A stretch of DNA of 64,000 nucleotides from B10-G9 sp963712165 (GTDB lineage: Bacteria; Chloroflexota; Anaerolineae; Anaerolineales; UBA11858), in NCBI GenBank assembly GCA_963712165.1, contig CAVQGY010000004.1:127077-191076 (forward strand), in the 5' to 3' direction. The translations under genes and the position numbers were made by a program. This document shows, one piece after another, positions 58,328-64,000 of this stretch. Position 1 is the stretch's first letter. Every line of letters starts with the position of its first letter. The notes below the pieces were generated by a model, which was not told where the DNA came from, ran no database searches, and was given only the letters and a program-made list of their open reading frames with translations.

Positions 58328-58573
58328 AAGTGGTTCTATTACAACATAGAACAATCCTTTCGTAAACAGAGAGGACTTTACAGCCAGCTAACAAAATGGT
58401 TTAACGGTCACTGAAATTGAGTTTGTGGTTTTTTTTGATTGGGATAGCTGGAATCCAGGAATTGGGGTTCGATTTAACCTCAATAGCGTTATAATACACG
58501 AATAATATAGATTTGGAATCTTTTGATCACCATTTGAAATTCTCATCATTGAAGTAAGTAGGCGCTGGAAATC
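58328..58573. other. Divergent intergenic region between regulator and histidine kinase
   Basis: AT-rich, about 246 bases. TATAAT at 58490-58495 with TTCGAT 16 bases upstream is a weak promoter candidate for the kinase, giving a start near 58502. Nothing else is recognisable. Confidence 0.35.
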
Positions 58574-59788
58574 ATGGGCGATCGAACAGTCTCTGGAAAA
58601 CAGTTAATCAATGCGCTGTTTGAATTCAGCAGTCTAATTTCTAATGCCGATAAAATTGGGGATATATTTGCACCTCTGGTAGCCCTGGCCAGGAAACTTC
58701 TCATCTTTGATAATCTTGTGATTTACCTGGAAGATGGAGGTGATCTCCGGCCAACTTTTGCTAAATCAGTCGGTCGAGGGCGTTCAAAAGAAGCTGATAT
58801 TGATTGGGGGGATGCATTTATCGATCGGGTTTTCAAGGAGAACAGTTTATCCATCCATCAGGATGTGGTTGAGGGACCTGACGATGATCGCTTAAAAGTG
58901 CCCTATTATATCGGGATTCCAATCAGGCACGGCGACAAACCTGTGGGAGTCTTGATCATGATCAGGTTCGGGGGCCCAGAATTCGATGAGCAGGATCAGA
59001 GAACCTTTTTATTTATTGCTGATCACATCAACTGGTTGATGGAACGGGATGTATTGACTGACACGATTGAACAGATTGAAGGCAGCCAGAGAATGTGGGA
59101 AATGCAGGAAAATTTCGTCGCCACCGTCTCTCATGATCTTAGAACCCCGCTGGGTTTTATCAAGGGTTACACGACTACACTCTTGAGAGAAGATACTAAT
59201 TGGGATGTTCCAACTTACCGGGAGTTCTTGGGGATAATAGATGATGAGGCCGATCGCCTCCATGAACTGATTGATAATTTATTGGATTCATCCAGGCTCC
59301 AGTCTGGAACGCTGCAGATGAATCTGCAGACTGTACGTCTTGATGTGGTCCTGCGGGAAATGATCCAGCGGTCTGAGCTCCGTGATATTGATGTGCATCT
59401 GGAGTTGGAGATCGTTAAACCTGGGATTCTCATCAAAGCTGATCCCATGCGCCTGGGGCAGGTATTTGATAACCTGGTTAATAATTCCTCGAAATATGCG
59501 CCTGGATCAACGGTGGTCATCCGGCTGGAAGATGAGGGTGGCAAGGCCGTGATCAAATTTATTGATGACGGACCCGGAATCAATCCAGAGCACCTGGAGC
59601 GAATTTTCCAGCGTTTTTATCGCGTTCCGGAAACCAGAATGGCCGTTCGGGGAAGTGGTCTGGGATTATATATCTGCCAAAAGATCATCAGTGCCCATGA
59701 GGGAGAGATCAGGGCAGAATCTGAAATCGGGAAAGGTACCACATTTATTATCACTATCCCTATGACACATGGGGAAGGATCTGATTAA
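58574..59788 (+). CDS. GAF-domain sensor histidine kinase
   Basis: 404 residues, no membrane helix, so cytosolic. A GAF-like sensing domain covers about 15-155. A short coiled coil leads to the HisKA dimerisation domain with His187 in VATVSHDLRTPLGF. The ATPase domain has N-box DNLVNNSSKYAP near 300, G1 DDGPGI near 334 and G2 GSGLGLYI near 359. It probably phosphorylates the OmpR-type regulator encoded 18 bases downstream, and perhaps the divergent receiver protein. The ligand of the GAF domain is not evident. Confidence 0.92.
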   Translation: MGDRTVSGKQLINALFEFSSLISNADKIGDIFAPLVALARKLLIFDNLVIYLEDGGDLRPTFAKSVGRGRSKEADIDWGDAFIDRVFKENSLSIHQDVVEGPDDDRLKVPYYIGIPIRHGDKPVGVLIMIRFGGPEFDEQDQRTFLFIADHINWLMERDVLTDTIEQIEGSQRMWEMQENFVATVSHDLRTPLGFIKGYTTTLLREDTNWDVPTYREFLGIIDDEADRLHELIDNLLDSSRLQSGTLQMNLQTVRLDVVLREMIQRSELRDIDVHLELEIVKPGILIKADPMRLGQVFDNLVNNSSKYAPGSTVVIRLEDEGGKAVIKFIDDGPGINPEHLERIFQRFYRVPETRMAVRGSGLGLYICQKIISAHEGEIRAESEIGKGTTFIITIPMTHGEGSD

Positions 59789-59805
59789 TTGAGGAGCTGG
59801 ATATT

Positions 59806-60504
59806 ATGGAAAAGGGAACCATCTTAATTGTCGATGATGAACCCCGGTACATTCAGTTGATTGCCGCCAATCTTGTTGTGGATGGATTTGACGTTGTCGA
59901 GGCTTTGGACGGTGAGAAAGCAGTTGAAATCGTATCGGAACAGGATATCGATCTAGTGCTTCTGGACGTGATGATGCCTAAATTAGACGGGTTTGAAACC
60001 TGTCGTCGGATTCGCGGCTTCTCACAGGTCCCTATTATCATGGTCACTGCCAAGGGAGATGAGAGCGATCGTGTCCAAGGATTAAATGTCGGAGCAGATG
60101 ATTATATTGTGAAACCCTTTTCGGCATCTGAATTGCTGGCAAGGGTCAGGGCCGTCCTGCGCCGCTCCATGTTCTCCCGGGATGTCTCACAGCCGGTGAT
60201 CTTTCACCATGGTGACCTGAAAATCGATTTTGCCAGAGCTGAGGTTTACCTGAAAGAAGAAAAAGTACTGCTCTCAGCGACTGAATACCGGCTTTTGTTA
60301 CAATTCTCCCATAATAAAGGAAGGATCCTGACCACAGAGGAATTGCTCTCATCTGTTTGGGGTGATGGATACAAAAACGACAAGGAAATCCTCTGGGTAA
60401 CGATATCAAGGTTGCGCAGCAAACTTGAGGAAGACCCCAGCAGCCCGGTACATATTGTCACCAGGACTGGCATGGGCTATACCATGCCTAATTTGACAGA
60501 ATAA
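59806..60504 (+). CDS. OmpR/PhoB-family response regulator
   Basis: 232 residues. The receiver domain has acidic residues in IVDDEP near 8-13, phosphoacceptor Asp54 in LLDVMMPKLDG, and Lys in YIVKPFS near 104. A winged-helix Trans_reg_C domain from about 130 has LSATEYRLLLQF and TTEELLSSVWG, ending with VHIVTRTGMGYTM. It is the DNA-binding partner of the histidine kinase 18 bases upstream. Its targets are not identifiable here. Confidence 0.94.
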   Translation: MEKGTILIVDDEPRYIQLIAANLVVDGFDVVEALDGEKAVEIVSEQDIDLVLLDVMMPKLDGFETCRRIRGFSQVPIIMVTAKGDESDRVQGLNVGADDYIVKPFSASELLARVRAVLRRSMFSRDVSQPVIFHHGDLKIDFARAEVYLKEEKVLLSATEYRLLLQFSHNKGRILTTEELLSSVWGDGYKNDKEILWVTISRLRSKLEEDPSSPVHIVTRTGMGYTMPNLTE

Positions 60505-60519
60505 ACTGAGGAATGTTGT

Positions 60520-61197
60520 ATGGATTACAAACTAGCAATCAGTATTTTGTCCAAAAAAATGGGCGTGCTGCTCAAAGTTGCCCGGACTCGAAGAGGAGAA
60601 TCTAAAAAAACCTGCGGGGATATCATCGGTGTCAGCTCCCGGACCATAACCAAATTTGAATCAGGGGAGAAATCCCCTTCCTTGCCCGAGCTTGAAGTGC
60701 TTGCCTACTATCTGGACTTGCCGCTGGAGAATTTTTGGGAAGAGACCGCACCGGATCACCAGGACAGGATGAAAGTGATCACAAATTTGCAGAAGAGGCT
60801 TGAACTACGCAATTTAAAGATTGGCGCTTCTTTGCGCAAATATCGCCAGGAAGCCAAACTGAGTATGAAAGAAGTCGCCGAGAAGCTGGGGATCACTACC
60901 TACAGGTTAAAGTCCTATGAAAATGGGTCTTTCCCAGTACCGGTAGCTGAGCTGAATGCTCTGGCTCGATTATACAATCATCAGTTAGGCGATCTGGTTG
61001 TGGATAGTGGTCCGATTGCCGATTGGACTCGCAGCCATAAGATATGCAGCACTTTTGTGGAGCTTCCCGAAGACTTGCAGGAATTTGTCCTTAAGCCTGT
61101 CAATCGGCCCTATTTGGAGATCGCTGTGAAACTCAGCCAGATGTCAGTCGATCAGATGCGGGATGTGGCAGAGCGTTTGTTGGATATTACACTCTAA
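60520..61197 (+). CDS. Regulator with two XRE-type helix-turn-helix domains
   Basis: 225 residues. Two HTH_3-like domains are seen. The first, about 10-70, carries the recognition region CGDIIGVSSRTITKFESGEK. The second, about 102-165, carries VAEKLGITTYRLKSYENGSF. The C-terminal 60 residues are helical and lack a known ligand domain. Duplicate HTH domains could let one chain bind two adjacent half-sites. It lies 15 bases after the response regulator and 11 before a TPR gene, so it belongs to the same operon. Confidence 0.88.
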   Translation: MDYKLAISILSKKMGVLLKVARTRRGESKKTCGDIIGVSSRTITKFESGEKSPSLPELEVLAYYLDLPLENFWEETAPDHQDRMKVITNLQKRLELRNLKIGASLRKYRQEAKLSMKEVAEKLGITTYRLKSYENGSFPVPVAELNALARLYNHQLGDLVVDSGPIADWTRSHKICSTFVELPEDLQEFVLKPVNRPYLEIAVKLSQMSVDQMRDVAERLLDITL

Positions 61198-61208
61198 TTC
61201 AAAATTCC

Positions 61209-61757
61209 ATGGCAAAACAGGATCGACACACGGCAGATTCTCTCGCAGAAGAGGGAAAATCTCTCTATCAGGCTAAAAAATACCTGCCAGCAGCAAATTC
61301 GTTTTCTCAAGCTGCAGAAGAGTATGATGCTCTGGGAGAGAGCCCGCTGGGGGCAGAGATGCGTAATAATCAGTGTGTATCTCTGCTCCTGGCTAATAAA
61401 CCCCGGCAAGCCCTGGGAGCGGTACAAGGGACAAGTTCAGTGTTTTCAGAAGCTGGACAGATGCTGAATGCCGGCATGGCTCTGGGCAATGAAGCCACAG
61501 CGCTCAAGGATCTGGGAGAGAATGATCTAGCCCTGGAAGCCTTTGCCAGGGCGGGAGAGATCTTCCGATCTATTGACGAGGAGGAGCTATACCTGCAGAC
61601 CATGCAGTCTGTTTCCGCTCTAAAATTGAAGTCGCGGGACCTTGGTGGGGCGCTTTTTTCTATGCAGAAAGGCATAGAAGGGATCGAGAAACCCACCTGG
61701 AGACAAAAGATCCTTAAGAAATTGCTAAAGATCCCTGACAATTTGTTCAACAAGTAA
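61209..61757 (+). CDS. TPR-repeat protein
   Basis: 182 residues, entirely helical. About four tetratricopeptide-like repeats are visible, for example the unit LYQAKKYLPAANSFSQAAEE near 18-37 and LALEAFARAGEIFRSI near 100-115. The C-terminus is basic. No enzymatic motif. As part of the kinase-regulator-HTH operon it may serve as a protein-interaction partner, but its target is unknown. Confidence 0.8.
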   Translation: MAKQDRHTADSLAEEGKSLYQAKKYLPAANSFSQAAEEYDALGESPLGAEMRNNQCVSLLLANKPRQALGAVQGTSSVFSEAGQMLNAGMALGNEATALKDLGENDLALEAFARAGEIFRSIDEEELYLQTMQSVSALKLKSRDLGGALFSMQKGIEGIEKPTWRQKILKKLLKIPDNLFNK

Positions 61758-61832
61758 AACTGGATTTCTATTATAAGGGATCACTAAAGAAGGATCAGCG
61801 TGTGTTTGAACCTAGCTGGTTAAGCAAAGTTT

Positions 61833-62702
61833 ATGATTCCACTTGGCAATAAGTACACTATCAGACAGGCTGAGATCAGCGACAAACATGATCTGCGAGG
61901 TTTGCTTCAGCGGAAATCCTTCATTCATCGGCATTTAGATTGGCATTCCCCCCTGGCCTGGTTGGGACAACAACCTTTTTATCTTTTAGAGGGAGAAGTC
62001 CAGGGATTATTGGCGGCCCTGGCATTTCCTCGCGACGAGGATGGTATTGTCTGGCTGCGCTTGTTCGCTGTCGCACCTGGTATTCCTATTTCGATGGCTT
62101 GGAAGGACCTCTGGGAGGTTGGACTGGAGTGGTGCCAGGAATATTCACCGGACAGCCCGATCACCTCATTGGCCACCCATCCAGAAATGGAAAAGATTCT
62201 CTTTTCAACTGGTTTTAAGGAGATCAATCAGGTGAGATCGCTTGTCTGGGACGTAAAAACAGCCAGGTGGCCTGAAGTGAATAAAGAGCTTGATTTGCAG
62301 AAATTGGAACCGGATGATTTGCTTAGATGTTATCAAATTGACAAGGGGGCCTTTAAACCCATTTGGAGAAATACGATCTCCCAGCTCCAGGCTGCCTATC
62401 AGGAAGCCTTTTACGCTTCTGTGATCAAGGTTGAGGGAGTTGTGAGAGGCTACCAGATCAGCACGACCAATCCCCAGGGGGGACACCTGGCAAGATTGGC
62501 TGTGGACCCCGCTTTCCAAAATCAAGGGCTAGGAAGCAGACTGCTGGCAGATCTGCTGGACCGTTTCCTTGAAGCAGGCATCCTGGATATCAGTGTGAAT
62601 ACCCAGGCTGATAATCCATTCTCGATGGATTTATATACTAAATTCGGATTTGTAGAGCTGCCTGAGGTCTATCCAGTATTCCAGTACACACTTGGTTCTT
62701 GA
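61833..62702 (+). CDS. GNAT-family N-acetyltransferase
   Basis: 289 residues. The C-terminal acetyl-CoA-binding motif ARLAVDPAFQNQGLGSRLLADLL near 219-241 is the classic GNAT motif A (Q/RxxGxG/A). The N-terminal half (1-140) looks like a second, degenerate GNAT lobe. The chain ends in a typical LYTKFGFVELPEVY segment. The acetyl acceptor cannot be predicted. It stands alone, in the same direction as the TPR gene and convergent with DUF554. A usable ribosome site is not obvious. Confidence 0.85.
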   Translation: MIPLGNKYTIRQAEISDKHDLRGLLQRKSFIHRHLDWHSPLAWLGQQPFYLLEGEVQGLLAALAFPRDEDGIVWLRLFAVAPGIPISMAWKDLWEVGLEWCQEYSPDSPITSLATHPEMEKILFSTGFKEINQVRSLVWDVKTARWPEVNKELDLQKLEPDDLLRCYQIDKGAFKPIWRNTISQLQAAYQEAFYASVIKVEGVVRGYQISTTNPQGGHLARLAVDPAFQNQGLGSRLLADLLDRFLEAGILDISVNTQADNPFSMDLYTKFGFVELPEVYPVFQYTLGS

Positions 62703-62712
62703 TACCCACAGT

Positions 62713-63417
62713 CTAACGGATTATCGACAGCAGAAATACGATCAAAGGGCTGATCACCAGGCTGGGCAGGTAATTCCCCACCCGGATGACTTTTATTTCC
62801 AGCAGACTGCTGATGGCTAAACCGATCAGGAGGATTCCCCCTGTTGCAGTCAACTCGGCGATCATCTCCGCTGTCATCACGCTTTGCAACTGAACAGCCA
62901 GGAGGCTGAAGAATCCCTGGTAAAGAAACACGATCAATCCAGAGAATAACACGCCCGGGCCGAGGGTGGATGCCAGGGCAAAGGCTGCAAACCCATCCAT
63001 GACAGATTTGATCGCCAGAAGCTGGAAATCACCTGTCAGCCCGTCCTGGATGGCTCCCAGGATCGCCATGGGACCGGTGCAGAATAAGACCGAGCTGGTC
63101 ATAAAACCCCGCACAAAATTCCCCTTCAGACCAGATGTTGCGCCGTTGGTGAACCTGGCTTCCAGTTTTTCACCCAGCTGGTTAATACGGGATTCAATCT
63201 TTAGGGATTCACCCAGGAGTCCGCCGATCAGGATCGCGCCCAGCACAATCAGGGCGTTATTGCTTTCAAGGAACATGCCAATCGAGAGAGCGATCGTAAA
63301 CAGACCCAGCCCGGAAACAATTGTTTCCTGGGATTTTTCTTTGAGCAGCTTGCCAAAACGGATGCCCAGCACCCCACCGATTATTACGGCTGCGGTGTTC
63401 AGTATGGTACCAGTCAT
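62713..63417 (-). CDS. DUF554 family membrane protein
   Basis: 234 residues with about six or seven hydrophobic segments. The N-terminal signature GTILNTAAVIIGGVLGIRFG and IVLGAILIGGLLGESLKIE near 55-75, together with FCTGPMAILGAIQDGLTGD near 112-130, identify DUF554 (YdfK-like), a possible transporter of unknown substrate. It starts four bases after the stop of the adenosyltransferase gene on the same strand, so the two are an operon. Confidence 0.9.
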   Translation of the reverse strand: MTGTILNTAAVIIGGVLGIRFGKLLKEKSQETIVSGLGLFTIALSIGMFLESNNALIVLGAILIGGLLGESLKIESRINQLGEKLEARFTNGATSGLKGNFVRGFMTSSVLFCTGPMAILGAIQDGLTGDFQLLAIKSVMDGFAAFALASTLGPGVLFSGLIVFLYQGFFSLLAVQLQSVMTAEMIAELTATGGILLIGLAISSLLEIKVIRVGNYLPSLVISPLIVFLLSIIR

Positions 63418-63421
63418 AATA

Positions 63422-63955
63422 TCATTCCTGTTTGGGAGGCGGATTGGCCGCAGCCATCAGCTCCAATACAAAACACAGCGAGGATAAGCGGTTAAGGTAG
63501 GGCAGGGCGGTTGTGCTGAACAATCCTCCCCCCTCATCGAGAGCGACGGTTTCCCTCTCTGCCCTGCGGGTGATAGCCCGGGCCATACCCAGAGCGGCGG
63601 AGGGAAGATTCTCTCCCGGCAGGATAAAACCTTTGGGTTTATCAAGCGGCTCTCCATAATTGGAGATCATTTTTTCCAGCCAGTCAAGCCGCTCCGGTTC
63701 CAGGTCAGGGAATTTTTCCGGTTCTGGATCCTCCAGGGAGACCTGGGTCATGATCCTGAACAAGTCGACCTGGATGGTCTTGATCAGTTCGTCCAATTCA
63801 GGCTGGTTGATCTGGGCCCTGGCCAAGCCTAAGGCAGCGGAGGCTTCGTCGATGGCTCCCAGGGCCTGGATCCGTTGGTGGGCTTTGGAGAGCCGGGACT
63901 TTCCCAGCTGGTCGGTTCGGCCTTCGTCTCCCCTGGCTGTGAAGTATTTGCTCAT
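63422..63955 (-). CDS. PduO-type cob(I)alamin adenosyltransferase
   Basis: 177 residues. The N-terminus FTARGDEGRTDQLGKSRLSK corresponds to the TRTGDDG-T-L-GG-R-SK nucleotide loop, somewhat divergent. The following ALGAIDEASAALGLARA is conserved, as are RAITRRAERETVAL near 125 and YLNRLSSLCFVLELMA near 155, which carry the catalytic Arg/Asn region. It transfers adenosyl from ATP to cob(I)alamin. The relaxed loop leaves a little doubt about activity. It is the first gene before DUF554. Confidence 0.87.
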   Translation of the reverse strand: MSKYFTARGDEGRTDQLGKSRLSKAHQRIQALGAIDEASAALGLARAQINQPELDELIKTIQVDLFRIMTQVSLEDPEPEKFPDLEPERLDWLEKMISNYGEPLDKPKGFILPGENLPSAALGMARAITRRAERETVALDEGGGLFSTTALPYLNRLSSLCFVLELMAAANPPPKQE

Positions 63956-64000
63956 GGTGTGATTATACCGTGAGATCCCTCGCAGGGCTCGGGACAGGTT

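Noticed and set aside
1..64000. CRISPR arrays, insertion sequences, prophage or integrated plasmid
   Set aside because: No evenly spaced repeats, transposase, integrase or phage-like genes were seen on either strand.

Overview
The window reads as a single chromosomal segment from a Chloroflexota bacterium, most likely an Anaerolineae-type lineage. This is an inference from gene content: a CSLREA-type beta-helix lipoprotein, coenzyme F420 genes, several molybdenum hydroxylases, a split glycine decarboxylase and Chloroflexi-like hypothetical proteins. No rRNA gene or marker search was available to confirm it. There is no sign of phage, insertion sequences or CRISPR.

Region by region. (1) 1-5540: a beta-helix surface lipoprotein cut by the window edge, a methyltransferase, tRNA-Asp, and a thiamine operon (thiN, thiB, thiP) behind a strong promoter, a TPP riboswitch and an attenuator. 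(2) 5578-9742: an unrecognised helical-repeat protein and a LOG-family protein, divergent from a DHH-CBS-nucleotidyltransferase tRNA enzyme. (3) 9914-21487: a housekeeping translation and RNA block, nusA-rnpM(ylxR)-infB-rbfA-nrnA-truB-ribF-rpsO-pnp, then groES and trxB. Leader structures sit before rpsO and pnp, and convincing terminators follow several genes. (4) 21625-23882: a DUF1385 membrane protein and an M20 dipeptidase on the minus strand. (5) 24000-49114: the accessory core. Three molybdenum hydroxylase systems with three different domain arrangements are interleaved with ssnA, a tyrosine-phosphatase-like gene, F420 genes (npdG, cofE, cofD, cofC), an F420-type LLM oxidoreductase, a CBS-type inorganic pyrophosphatase, two paralogous sulfotransferases, a nucleoside-phosphorylase-like protein and a glycosyltransferase. 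(6) 49267-57830: one-carbon metabolism, with a serine hydroxymethyltransferase fused to aminomethyltransferase (plus strand) facing gcvH-gcvPA-gcvPB (minus strand) behind a tandem glycine riboswitch. A TGS/uridine-kinase protein lies between them. (7) 57854-63955: signalling genes (orphan receiver, GAF histidine kinase, OmpR-type regulator, double-HTH regulator, TPR protein), an acetyltransferase, DUF554 and a PduO-type cobalamin adenosyltransferase.

The most interesting observation is that the leaders of the first molybdenum hydroxylase operon (24063-24183) and of the phosphatase/ssnA/F420 operon (27965-28060) share a conserved RNA-like core. It reads GTGCTNCC, exactly eight nucleotides, GNGCAAGAG, then a CCGAT-containing strand. 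In both copies the core is closed by an outer helix of different sequence, and an inner helix shows a compensatory change. Both sit just downstream of a candidate promoter, and the second is followed by an intrinsic terminator directly before the first gene. I could not match it to a riboswitch class that I know. It looks like a candidate cis-regulatory RNA linking these operons, possibly sensing a purine, molybdopterin or F420-related ligand; the ligand is speculation.
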